Positions 37,644 to 48,833 of a stretch of DNA of 64,000 nucleotides are shown here, one piece after another. The DNA comes from Albifimbria verrucaria (lineage: Eukaryota; Ascomycota; Sordariomycetes; Hypocreales; Stachybotryaceae). Below the pieces are notes generated by a model. The model ran no database searches. It worked only from the letters and a program-made list of their open reading frames with translations, and was not told where the DNA came from. How positions within the stretch are numbered: position 1 is the first letter of the stretch; every line of letters starts with the position of its first letter. The translations under genes were made by a program, and so were the position numbers. Where the stretch lies: assembly GCA_020081605.1 (NCBI GenBank), contig JAHREC010000062.1, positions 1,922,001-1,986,000 on the forward strand, in the 5' to 3' direction.

Positions 37644-40568
37644 ATGCAGACCCTATACACAAGGCACGCGAGCTGCCATGCAGCCCGACTTGCAGCCAGG
37701 TCACTCACGACCTCCATTCGACCCAGCATCCTAAACCGCTCATCGTCGCTGCCGACTGGCGCATCTCGAAGATGCTATGCGCTCGATCTACGCGCGCTGG
37801 ACCAGAAATGGCGCCAAGTCTGGAAAGACCCGGCCACTCGCGCCAAAGGCTCCGCCGTCGACAGCAAAGACGTCAACTTCGTTCTTCCAATGTTTCCGTA
37901 CCCTTCTGGAATCTTGCATCTCGGCCATTTGAGGGTCTATACCATCGCCGACGTTGTTGCGCGGTACCACAAGCTCAAAGGTTCTAATGTCCTCCTACCC
38001 ATGGGTTGGGATGCGTTTGGTTTACCAGCGGAGAATGCTGCTTTGGAACGCGCAATCGCTCCCGGCGAGTGGACAAGATCAAATATAGCCAAGATGAAAG
38101 CCCAGATGGAACTGATGAATGGATGTTGGGATTGGGAGCGTGTGAGTGGCCAAAGAATCATCCAACCCGTCGTGCCCACCTGTGACTCACAATATCTCTT
38201 CAGGAATTGACCACTTGCGATCCCGAATTCTACAAACACACACAAAAACTGTTCTTAATGCTTCATGAACGAGGCCTTGCTTATCAAACCGAGGCTGAGG
38301 TGAATTATGATCCTGTCGACAATACCGTGCTGGCGAATGAACAAGTTGATGCAAACGGGTGCTCCTGGAGATCTGGCGCCAAGGTTGAAAAGCGGAAGTT
38401 GAAGCAGTGGTTCTTTCGTATCTCCGAGTTCCAAGAGTCTCTTCTAGAAGGTCTCGACACTCTAGCCAAGGACAATGCTTGGCCGGAGCATGTCCTTGCG
38501 CAACAGAGAAATTGGCTCGGCAAGTCGAAGGGCGCCATGATCAAGTTTCCTCTCATGGCCATGGGCGGAGATGTTGGGGCCGCAATTGAGGTCTTCACAA
38601 CGAGGCCAGACACTCTCTTTGGAGTCCAGTATATTGCACTTGCCAGCACGCACCCGTCAGTCGTGGCGTTGGCGCAAAGGACCCAGAGCTGCAAGCTTTC
38701 CTGGATACCTTACCAGGTCTTCCACCCGATTCTAAAGTCGGCTATCTGCTGCCGCATATTCGCGCCGTGAACCCGCTTGCGTACCACGAGAACACACCAG
38801 ATGCGACAAAGGCTTCACTACCGATATATGTTGCACCTTACGTCCTAGGCGACTATGGCGAGGGAGCCGTAATGGGAGTCCCTGGCCACGACGTACGCGA
38901 TCATTCCTTCTGGCGCAAGCACAATGCCGATCTGCCAGTACGATTTGTACTCGCTGCCTCGGAAGACGAGTCGACAACAGCGATGTCGAACGACCCTTTC
39001 GTGGATCACGGGTATATGACGGAGCACAGCGGGCCTTTCCAAGGCAAGCCTTCCAAAGAAGCGGGCGAGATTATGGTTCGGATGCTTGAGGCAGCCAATC
39101 TTGCTAAGCCGCTCGAGAAGTGGCGATTGCGGGACTGGCTTATTAGTCGCCAGAGATATTGGGAACTCCCATTCCCATTATTCACTGCGATTCCTGCGGT
39201 CCTGTTCCTGTACCCGAGGAACAGCTCCCAGTCAAACTCCCCGAGGTTGACAAACATTGGGCCGAGCGCAAAGTTGGCAACCCTTTGGAACGATCTCCTG
39301 ATTTTGTCAACACGACCTGCCCCAAGTGTAATGGTGCCGCCCGTCGGGACACTGATACAATGGATACTTTTGTCGACTCGAGCTGGTATTACGCCCGATT
39401 TGCCGACCCTCACAATGCCAAGGAGCTCTTTTCTCCCGAAGCTGGCAAGACCTTGCCCGTCGATGTCTACCTTGGTGGAATAGAGCATGCCATCCTTCAT
39501 CTTCTCTACGCACGATTCATTTATAAATTCCTGGCCACTACTCCTGCCTTGCCGCAGTATACTGAGAAAGATATCGCATCAGCGGAACCCTTTAAGCGAC
39601 TCATCACCCAAGGCATGGTTCACGGCAGGACATACATCAACCCTGAGAACGGCAAATTCCTCAAACCCGAGGAAGTCGACTTGACGGACCCATTGAAACC
39701 TAAGGTCGTTGCCACCGGGGCCGCTGCCACGATCAGTTTTGAAAAAATGTCCAAGTCCAAGCACAACGGTGTAGATCCCACAGGATTTATAGAGAAGTAT
39801 GGCGCCGACCCTACCAGAGCGCATATTCTTTTCCAGGCACCCGTTGGTGATGTGTTGAACTGGGACGAAGCAAAGATCAGTGGCGTAACACGATGGCTCC
39901 AAAAGTTGCACGACCAAGTTGTTGCGCTGACAAAGTTGGAGGGCGGCTCGAACTCGCAGACCGTCAAGGCCTACCTACTAGCCAAGGCCGACAAGGTTAA
40001 TTCCATGGACAAGTCCGAGCTTGCTCAGTGGGATGCGGAATCAGAGTTGTGGAGAGAAGTGCAACGGACCATCCAGTCCGTTACAAAATCTTATGACGAG
40101 ATCTACTCCCTAAACACTGTTGTTTCTGATTTGATGACTCTTACCAACACATTGATCAGCAACGCCAAGGCCGGTTCTATAGTCAGGAAAGAAGCTGCCG
40201 ATACTATTGTGCGTTTGATGGCACCAATTGCACCGGCATTTGCGGAAGAATGCTGGAGCCTCTTGGGCCCTTCACGTGGCTCGGTCTTTGAATCGATAAG
40301 CTTCCCTAGCCTCGATGGCAGCGCAGAGAAACTCCAGCCTCGTCACCAGTCTTGTGCAGTCCAAATCAACGGCAAGGTTCGTGGTGTTGTGTCAATTCCA
40401 CCACCTCCAAGTGGGCTTGAGGGAGAAGCGCTCCAGGAATGGATGGTAAACGAGATCTTACAGACGGAGGAAGGAAAAGCCAAGTTCACCGAGGGAACAT
40501 TCGACCTACGTCAGGCCAAGCGCGCGATCCCAGTGCGTGGTGGTAAAGTCATAAATTTTGTGATGTAA
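37644..40568 (+). CDS. Leucyl-tRNA synthetase, mitochondrial
   Basis: It charges mitochondrial tRNA-Leu; class I synthetase, about 954 residues. The first 45 residues are Arg/Ser-rich and lack acidic residues, as in a mitochondrial targeting peptide ([20 protein letters not shown]). Exon 1 is 37644-38141, the intron 38142-38203 and exon 2 38204-40568. The HIGH-type motif is [13 protein letters not shown]; the editing domain has [33 protein letters not shown] and [13 protein letters not shown] follow. The KMSKS motif is exact in [10 protein letters not shown]. The C-terminal QINGKVRG block is present. Two one-base losses: A-run 38676-38678 and G-run 39161-39163. The nearby bacterial-type features support the mitochondrial rather than the cytosolic enzyme. 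The yeast relative Nam2 also aids group I intron splicing; that is not shown here. Confidence 0.95.
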
Positions 40569-40907
40569 GATGTTGTAAAAGAGTAGCTGTAAGATAGATA
40601 CCCATGTAACATAAACCAAAGAACAATCCAACGAGACCAGCCAAAATCGACAAAGAAGAGTGTTGATTAGTTCATTTGTCTACTATGTTTGACCTGAGAG
40701 TGACTAATGCTTGGGGATCATGAACTTCTAATTTCCCAGAGGGACCGTCATTCGGTAAGATGATAATTTCAACAGTCATAAACGAAACCCTTCTTTCTCC
40801 TGGATCAAGGACATGGCAGGGTTATGCTCTTGTAAAATATATCTACATATATTCTATATGATAGTAATGTGGTTTACTCTCTATGTACTGCATTGATGCT
40901 GTATCCT
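40569..40907. other. Convergent 3' intergenic region
   Basis: 339 bp, AT-rich (TATATCTACATATATTC at 40838-40854), between converging genes; consistent with 3' untranslated sequence. Confidence 0.45.
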
Positions 40908-41820
40908 TTAATCCAGCCTCCTCTCTTCGTCTGGTATAAGTCTCTGCCTGTCACCACCTTGGGACCCTGGGCTATCGCGGTAAAGGATGTAATGTTGGGT
41001 GACGAAGATAGAGTCGTAGAAGAGGCTAACGTTGCCGAGGGCGAATTTGACTGGGTTGCCAGTGATGCCGCTCCAGTCGCCCAGTAGATAGCTGTCGATT
41101 CCCTGCTGCGCAATGCTCAACAGCCCACCAGCAACATCGAGAAGGATCTGCCAGATGCTCCAGCCAGTGGTGCTGCGGTTGCGCCAGTTGGCGAGGATCT
41201 GTGGGGTGAACTTGACGAGGGTGATGAGCAGCTTGACGTAGCCGAGCGCGTAGACAACGTCGAGGGCGCACCAGTCGGTGACGGGGTTGAAGGCAAGCGG
41301 CGTGGCAGGGGCAGCGGCGGCGACGAGTATGAGGACAATGAGGACACCAACGACGGAGCCGGTCATGATGCCGAGGATAAAGCGGCTGGGACGGCTAGCA
41401 CCGGCGTTGCGCGCGAAGGGCCATAGGGCGGGAATGTACTGCGAGGCGGTGATGAGGGAGAGGGTGAGCGCGTGTATAGCGAATATAACATCGTTGAACT
41501 GGACGGTGGGCGCAAGACCGCGGTTGCGCGCGGCGTACTGGGCGCGCACGAGGGGAGTAGAAGAGGGCGACATTGGAAGCGAAGTACGCGGCGAAGCCTG
41601 CAGATTAGAAGCGTTAGCACGAGGAAGAGGACTGAGTGCGCAAGACCATCTTTGTCGGGGAATACACACCGATGGTGTTGATCAACGGAAAGTCAACTGT
41701 GGTTCCGGAGGTGGACCGTCGGCGCCAGTTTAGCAGCGGCTGCGGGTAGAAGGATGCGCTCCAGCAGAAGGTGTACACCCAGCCGAAGAGGGCGGACAGG
41801 AAGCCCAAGAAGCCAGCCAT
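40908..41820 (-). CDS. Cystinosin-like lysosomal/vacuolar cystine transporter (PQ-loop)
   Basis: A seven-helix proton-coupled transporter of the cystinosin (CTNS; yeast Ers1) family, about 280 residues. Exon 1 is 41820-41670, the intron 41669-41598 and exon 2 41597-40908. The first PQ-loop reads [20 protein letters not shown] and the second [20 protein letters not shown]; both Pro-Gln pairs and the following NW-R-R-S/TTG are textbook. The DNA also fits [20 protein letters not shown] and the terminal [19 protein letters not shown]. One frame break lies at the G-run 41552-41555 (one extra or two missing bases) between ALFYS and [10 protein letters not shown]. It converges on the synthetase gene. 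Confidence 0.9.
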
Positions 41821-43054
41821 GTCTGCCTATCTTCAGGATAGGAAGCTAGGGAAAAGGAGTGAGGAGGCGCGCGAACGGCCCGAGGGGAGGAATCCTCGCT
41901 TTGGTTGGTGGCTCTGCTTATGGTGGTGATGATGAGGTATGGTGTTGCGATGTCGTGCTAATAATGGATACCTGCAAGTAGATCGCCTGGGCACTGGTGG
42001 GGACCCTGGCTGTCAAAAACGGGCAGGGGTGGGTGCGGGTAGCAGGTATAGCAGCGAAGTACTGCTATATCAGCAGCCCAACTACGAGCTATCGCCTGCC
42101 ATCTGCCAAGTGTAATTGCGATTGTACCGATGCTGGTGCTGCTGACTACTTTGCTTGCCGTGGCACTTATATAGTGTTGATAGGTACTGGCTCTAGGGAC
42201 AGGTAGCAGGTAAACAATTAACTTACCATGATTACTGTACTTGAGAGGTACGTACCCCTTCAATGGTCTTCAACTTAAACAGCCAAACTCACCAACTTAA
42301 TGACGAGCTGCCAAACACTTACACTTACATCCCCAAAGGCTGGCGTCATTGACCGCTCTGCTCCAGACAATCAGCCACCAGGCACGCATTCCACTCTCAT
42401 AGCCATAAGCATTAATTTGAGCCACCCCGCCCCGAGCCAGCCGTGGTAACTTATCACGATAAGTCAGCTCGCTCCAAGCCGTCAATCTTTCCACAACGGG
42501 GGTCAGCAACCGTTTTCAGCTCCATCGCGCACAGCAAGCTAACACCCATACGGGGACCCTCGCCAGCCCTACCGGTGCCGAGTTCCATTGTCCGCGTGCT
42601 GTGCCTCTGTGAGACGACGCGGTTTGGCTGGTTCCGTAGCAAGGGGTTAGCCATGAGCGTGTAAGGGATTGGGGTGCGTCGACTACGCTGCGCTGTTCGT
42701 TATCGCCAGCCACGCCAGCCCTGAGCGCGCATAGCGGCCCCTGAATATATGCTGACTTGATAGCAAAAACCGATAGGAAGGTATCACAAAGAATTTGCGT
42801 TGGTCTGAACTATCTCCAGCACCAAACGGACCAGGGCTCATGTAAGTCTGCCTCGGCCCTTGGTGGTCTGTTAGTTATATAAGGCTCTGGAATCATCACC
42901 AGCACCCTATGTTTATCGCAAAAAGACACATGCTTCAGTGAGCGTGACAATCCTTTTGTATATTCGAGACGTCATTTCTCAAGTCTTTGCCTGCCTGCAG
43001 TACAAGACCTATCCGTCCACGAATTCCCGGTCAGTGTGGACTTTAATCAACACC
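41821..43054. promoter_or_regulatory. Divergent promoter region, cystinosin-like and 2EXR genes
   Basis: 1.2 kb with no gene supported. Short frames on both strands lack domains. It holds GTACT/GGTACGTACC elements near 42185 and 42248. Confidence 0.4.
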
Positions 43055-43727
43055 ATGGGTTCCAACTCAATGGCCCAGAACAACATGCCATTCAACTGCT
43101 CGCACCTCGGACTATCCAAACCGGACACCTCAGCTCAGCCCTCGTGCCTCTTCCTCTCCATCCCGCTAGAGCTCCGTCTCGAAATCTACTCGTACCTCCT
43201 CCACCTACCCCCTACTGCCCTCACCAGCGCCGCGCGACCAGCCACGTCCATACCAACCTGCTCCTCGCCAATCGCCAGATCAACGACGAGGCGACCCCCT
43301 CCTCTACGCCAGTAACACTTTCGTCGCCCATCCAACCCTGCTCACCTCCTTTCCTCGTCTGCGCGCTTGGTACGGTCCTATCCGCGAGTCCACCATTGTG
43401 CCACGTATCCGTCGCTTCCATCTGCGACTGCGCCTCGACTGCGACGTGCCCTTCGACCGAGACGTCGTCGCAAGGGCCTTCTCTGGCCTCGAAGAGCTCA
43501 CCATCGATCTTGTCCAGGCCGTCTTCATGGGTGTCGGCTGCGCCAACCTCACCCGCTTTGACGCCGTTAGGGGCGTCGCCCGCGTTAACATCCTGGGCAG
43601 CACCAGTGGCTTCGAGGATTATGTCTCGTGGCTGCGGGACGCCATGACAAGCAAGCCCGGCGTCAGGATCGCCGACTTCGTGCCATCACAGCCAAGGTGG
43701 GCGTACAGCGAAGGGATCGCTTGTTAG
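43055..43727 (+). CDS. 2EXR/F-box-like domain protein
   Basis: A fungal protein of about 224 residues. The N-terminal motif LFLSIPLELRLEIYSYLLHL (about residues 31-50) is the F-box-like/2EXR signature. It is followed, in changed frames, by NLLLANRQINDEATPLLY, TFVAHPTLLTSFPRLRAWYG and RIRRFHLRLRLDC, as in that family. The remainder (ELTIDLVQAVFMGVGC) resembles the usual C-terminal half. Two one-base losses are needed: one between 43220 and 43250 (exact base not resolved) and one in the C-run 43295-43299. Role unknown; F-box-like proteins often recruit substrates to ubiquitin ligases, but that is only inference for 2EXR members. A downstream poly-pyrimidine leader before 43055 fits a real start. 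Confidence 0.7.
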
Positions 43728-44334
43728 GAACAGGGGAAAGTCACTGGGCCCGACCCAATTCGTATTATGTAGTTCTATAACGGAAGAAGTTGCTCTTTCT
43801 CTCTATTTTGATCTGTATCAGACACTGTCAAGTCTATCTAAGAAACAGAAGTCTAAGGTACAGCATGATGCCCACCGCGTGTACAGTTGGTCATGTCTTG
43901 AACTCGGAATGATCTACAGTGATTCGTCAACTGACAAACACCTCTCTATCGTGGTGCAACTTGCTCGTCAAACACGGCCCCTCCCTTTCGTCAAGAGTGC
44001 CGTCGCGTAAAGCAGCATCTGGGGAGTTAACAGAAGTGCCGTTGGGTCCTCTCACGTCGAAGGCGATTGACCTTGGCGGCTGAAGGCTTAGAAGAGCAAG
44101 GAAAGTGAAACTCAAAAGGATCATTCAATAGGGAGCGCCGCAATGCCGATAAAGCCCCAAACGCCAATATCGATGCAAAATACAGACCAAGTCTCGTGCC
44201 CAAGTTTTTGGTTCCGGCGCCTGTGCGGGTTTCATAGAGATCGTCCCCTAAGCGAATAGTATACGCTGAAGGACATAGTCTGAGAGCCCGTGACATTTGC
44301 CAAGTGTTTACCGCTAAACCAGGCCGGTCAATTA
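43728..44334. other. Convergent intergenic region
   Basis: 607 bp between converging genes. A frame of about 89 codons on the minus strand (44027-44296) has no recognisable domain. Nothing else is seen. Confidence 0.4.
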
Positions 44335-46549
44335 TTAAGACCTGGCTGCTGCCGTCAACGACTTCCAGCCCTGCTCATTGGGCAGCTTCATGCGGCCGAA
44401 GTTCTCGTCCAGGTCCAGGATGATCTTCAGCGCGTTCCTGCTGCGCGCGAAAGGCGAGGTTTCCAGCTGGCCGGCAACGGTCGAGATGGCCTCACCCACA
44501 CCCGAGTGGACCTTGGCAGACTCGGTCTTGCCAGGAAGGGCAGAACGGTCTGGAGAACCTCGTATGCGGCGAGGGTGAAACCGAACTGCGGCGACGAACG
44601 GAAGATACGTGCGGGACCACCCTTGAAGAAGGCGGTGAAACCCTCCTCCTTCCAGATCGTCTTGGCGGCATGTCGGAGGCCGGTGTATGTGGCCTCACCC
44701 TTGCGGGCCTCGACCTGGAGTCGGGTCTTGATGACGTCGCAGGGGGTGGTGAGGTAGGCGGCGGGCATACCGGCAATGGCACCGGCGGTCAGCAGCTGCA
44801 AAACACCCAGCTTCTTGGTCGAGGACTCGCCGAAGAAGTCCTTCTTCAGGTGGCTGTAGGTAGGGAAGTAGATGGCCGAGAAGGGCACGTCTCGAAGGAG
44901 ACAGGCAGATGCGCCCTTGTAGAGACCGACGAGACCGAGGTTTCGGACGATCCACATGGCAGAGCGCCTGGGCGCACCCTCGACAGTCTTGGCGACCTCA
45001 CCTTGGACCTGGAGACGAATCTTGACAATCTCAAGTGGGTTCGTGAAGACCTTGGTAGACAGTTAGCTTAGAACATATGCGCAAACAAGCCAGGCAAATA
45101 CTTACAACTTGACAAGCACCGGCAGTACCACCGGCGATAACCTCGTGACCCCACCAGATCTTGCCTTGCTTGTCGGTCAAGTAGTTGCGAACCAGATCGT
45201 TCACAGTCAGCTTGATGGCCTTCTCAGGCGCAACACCAACCAGCTGAGGCAGGACACCGGAGTAGAGACCCCTGAGACCCTCGTTGCGGAAGACCTTCTG
45301 GAAGCAGTCGATCGAGTTCTTGTACAGCCTCTGGCCAGGCAGAGCGCCACGCTGGTTCTGGAGACGAGTCTTGACCAGATCAATGGGGTACACCATGAAG
45401 GCACCGAAGGCACCAGCCAAACTACCCAGGGCAAAGTTGTAGCCCGACTCGAGAGCTCGGTCCAAGAAAGAGCCACTGGCATTCTTGGCCTGAGCGCTCA
45501 CGCCGGAGGTGGCGGCATCGTACATCCGGTTGCGCCAAGTAGGGTCCAGGACCTTGGCGAAGTCAGACAAGCCGAGGCGACCAGAAGGCTCGTCAAGGCT
45601 GGCAAAGTGGAACAGAATGTCGGCCTCCATGGGGGTGAACAGCGAGAAGCGGGTGATCCTGGCAGCTTCGTTCAGGAACTCAGACCTGGTGATCTTACCA
45701 TCCCTGCTCTTTGCGACAGCATGTCGGATGATCAGCTCAACCAAGTCCATCTCCTTGATCATGTTCTGGAAAGCGCGAACGTTGGCGTAGGAGATCTTGC
45801 TGCCGTTGGAGATGTTGCAGAGGGTCTGGAGGTTGTCGAGGAGGTGGTCGGACAGCTTGTGCTTGGCGGTCTCCACGATGATGCGCGCAAAGTCCTCGGG
45901 ATCAATGTAGCCATCGGCGTCCTTGTCAAAGATGTGGAAGGCCTGTCGGACGCGCTCGCCCTGAAGACCACGCAGCATCTGCGAGAACTGGTTGTAGTTG
46001 AGGTCATGGCGCTTCTTCTTGCTGCCAATGTAGAGCTTGGCCCACTCGCAGTCCCAGTCGAAGGGAATGCTGTCCTCGCCCTTGTTCAGCTCGTACAGGC
46101 GTCTGAAATCGTCGTACTTGACGGTACCGGTGCGGTCAATGTCGAACAAGCGGAAGGCGATCTCGTACTCGGCATCGGGCTTCATCAGCAGGTTCTCAAA
46201 GACGCTCCAGTCGGTCAGGGTGATGCGACCGGTGCTTCGTCGGTCGGCGACGTGGAAGAGTATCGAGTACTGCTCCCTCTTGATCTTGTGCTGCAGGGAA
46301 AGGGTCAGTTTGACGGGCGCAAACAATTGTGCGACGCTCGGCACGCAGGGGCAGACTTACGTAGTCCTCATCCTTGGGCGCAACGGCGTTGACGAACTCG
46401 TCAACGCCCATATATGCCTCGTTGGTTTCGGGATCGGTTTTGGCATTGTTCAAGAAGCGAGCCTTGCTCTGCGCAGACAGCTGCACAGGCTCATCGGAGC
46501 CGATGAGGCTCTCCTTGACGGCTTCCTTGACCACCATGGCTTTCGACAT
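44335..46549 (-). CDS. Mitochondrial aspartate/glutamate carrier with EF-hands (aralar/AGC1 type)
   Basis: It exchanges aspartate for glutamate across the inner mitochondrial membrane (malate-aspartate shuttle). About 696 residues. Exon 1 is 46549-46361, exon 2 46290-45106 and exon 3 45050-44335. The N-terminal half has EF-hands, clearest in [13 protein letters not shown] and [13 protein letters not shown]. The C-terminal half is a six-helix carrier with three signatures: [20 protein letters not shown] and [10 protein letters not shown]. Animal members are calcium-regulated through the N-terminal domain; here the calcium-binding residues of these two hands are present. One base is missing at about 44534 (coding-strand C), after which the tail reads [13 protein letters not shown] to the stop at 44335. 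The start at 46549 is [14 protein letters not shown] long plus-strand open frame over the same DNA is a codon-bias shadow. Confidence 0.93.
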
Positions 46550-47594
46550 GTCGCAGGCTGGGAGCAAAGCAGCAAAAGGTCCGGTACGGGGTTGTTATGG
46601 AGAATCAAAAACGAATTGGGGCCGAAAAGCACGCCAAACCGAGGGCCAGTAGGGCGAACTGGGGCCGAGGGTACGCTGGTGGCAGCCGATGTCGCGATGA
46701 GCCAGGCGGACGAGAACAGACAAAGAACAGACCCAAGCCGTGCGGGCGTGAGCTCTACAACATCAATGAACAAAAGCCGAACGCAACGGCTACGGCGCAA
46801 TCGGTTGGAACAAGGCCGGTAATCACGTCAACGGGTGTTTTAAAAAGAACCAACGAAGCAGAAAACGCGACGTGACTCGAACAGTCAAGGGTGGCTGCAA
46901 AAGAATTTTGACCAGGCCAGCGTCCAGAAAAGGCTGGGGGACAAAAGATACTTGGACATGCAGGTTTCCTCTAACGTAAGGAATGCCCCGGGTATATGTT
47001 TGACCGCCTTTGTTTTTTTAGCCCATGTGATGCCTGCATGCGTACTGTACTGGGTACCTATCTACTTGACCTCATCTCGTCTCGCCTTACCTTAGACAAG
47101 GAGCCCTCCAAGTCGAGTCAAGTCATTTCATCCTCCCTTTCGTGTTCTTACTGTACTCTGCCTTTTTTCCTTTCTTTGCCCGACTTAGTCAGGGGTGGAT
47201 GGCAGTAAACTTCCAGCCACGCACGGCTGGGGAAAAACACGGGGATATGTGGGAACGCAATTTTAGGGAAGATACGGGAAACAACCGCTGGGTGGATATA
47301 GCCAGGAAGAAGAGCCTGTAGTTCATCAAAAGGGACAGGTATGTCGGAACAGTTGGCTGTCTTGTATGTTTTCTGCCCGCCTGACCCAACAGAGGCAGTC
47401 CGGTTCAGGTACACGTAGCCCTTTGACCTTTTTGCACATTTTTAATTTCCCTCTTTCTTTTCTTCTTTCTCATGCAAGAGGGAATAATTTTTCAAGTGAG
47501 GCGAGTTGCAGGTCATTCGTCGCGCAAGTTTTACCTCAGCTGAAGGCACAGGCGCAGGTACAGTGCAGTACAGATTACAGGCGCTGAAGTCAAG

Positions 47595-47640
47595 GTACAG
47601 GCACAAGTACAGGCACAAGTACAGGCACAAGTACAAGTAC
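47595..47640. repeat. 12-bp minisatellite, three exact copies
   Basis: GTACAGGCACAA is repeated exactly at 47595, 47607 and 47619, then degenerates into GTACAAGTAC. Related GCACAGGCGCAGGTACAG lies just upstream near 47545. Confidence 0.85.
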
Positions 47641-48295
47641 CTCTTACGCAAACGCCAAAACGCCCTTGCAGTTCGTCCTTTTACACGGAAAACCCGGTCC
47701 AATGCATTGAGTTCCAGGGACCACCTCATTACACGCCCCAATCAGCGCTGGGGAGCGGTGGCTCCGGCTACAATGTTGGCCCCACATGCCTTGCTGGGCA
47801 TAAATCGTCCATCCATCGATTCGGTAATCGGTTGCAACATACGGTGATGATTCGGCTTCTTAGCTTATGTCATCCTATGCGCTGTAACACAACTCAATGC
47901 AATGCTTCGACAAGGTAGCGAGCAAATCAACAAGGAGGTCATCCTGAAGGAACTCCTTTATCAGTGATGAAGGATAGCTTGCCTATTCACGGTGAAGTGG
48001 GTAGCCTGTGCACAAAATCCTCTCTTCCTCGAACGGTCCCTTTGCACCGTTCTCGGCTAGGACAATTATGTCCCGGCTCCATTCACATGACTATCGGCCT
48101 CGCAGAAACACACCTAAAAGCAGCCAGTTTATAATTTCGTAGTGCTATTCTTCAAGCATTTGTAGTTACGGCCATAAGCCCCTTCTTCTATAAAACACTA
48201 AGGAGATAATACAAGGCTCCCGCCAGAGTGCCAAATATAGGGACTCCCGCGATCTGGGGAAAAGAAATGTGTAACAGGATATAAGGCTAACAAGT

Positions 48296-48338
48296 GTTGT
48301 TTGTTTGTTTATTGGTTGGTTGGTTCATTGGTTGGTTG
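48296..48338. repeat. TTGT/TTGG tetranucleotide run
   Basis: Three TTGT/GTTT units followed by repeated TTGGTTGG units, simple-sequence DNA downstream of the cyclin gene. Confidence 0.7.
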
Positions 48339-48833
48339 AATTAGAGGAACAGCCTTTCCCTTGGCATCTGGATAGTGTTTCCGTGTGTTTTCTGACCTTG
48401 CTGCGCGAGCGCCTCAAATCCATTCCAGATCAGCCGTCTATCAAGTGCCCCCAAAAGCCTCCCCTCAAACGCCGGGTTTTAAGCAAATAAAGCCATTGGC
48501 TATTCGGTTCGAAATGTGTCGTGAAACTCATAAATTCGTCTAGAATCGTACGCGCGGCTCCAGCCGTGGCTGTGGGATAACAGCTTCGGTCGTGCCTGGT
48601 ATTAAGGTGGTATTGTGTGGTGCAGGGGAAAAGCAGCACCCAAAGAGCGCGCACAAAGCGATGTCTATAAAATGATCTCTGAGAAGATCGTAGACCAAGT
48701 TTAGCAGACGCGCGCAAGTCGCAGGCAACGAAAGAGACCTTGTTTCGCGCCGCGCCGCATCATGCTAGTGTTGGCTTGCGAGTATCGGTCTGTTGCATGG
48801 CTATCACCATGAACAAAAGATCACCCATTGCAT

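Larger units (their letters stand above)
46550..48833. other. Intergenic region, carrier promoter and cyclin 3' side
   Basis: 2.3 kb between two minus-strand genes. It has GTAC-rich DNA at 47040-47060 and a tandem repeat at 47595-47640, with no supported gene. Short frames lack domains. Confidence 0.45.

Noticed and set aside
43927..44296. Small minus-strand frames between the 2EXR gene and the carrier
   Set aside because: Low complexity, no domain, and located in convergent 3' sequence.
45109..46392. A 427-codon open frame on the plus strand over the aspartate/glutamate carrier
   Set aside because: It mirrors the carrier's coding exon on the opposite strand, runs through its exon-intron boundaries and has a repetitive Val/Leu/Glu/Asp composition without a domain. 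It is a shadow of codon bias.
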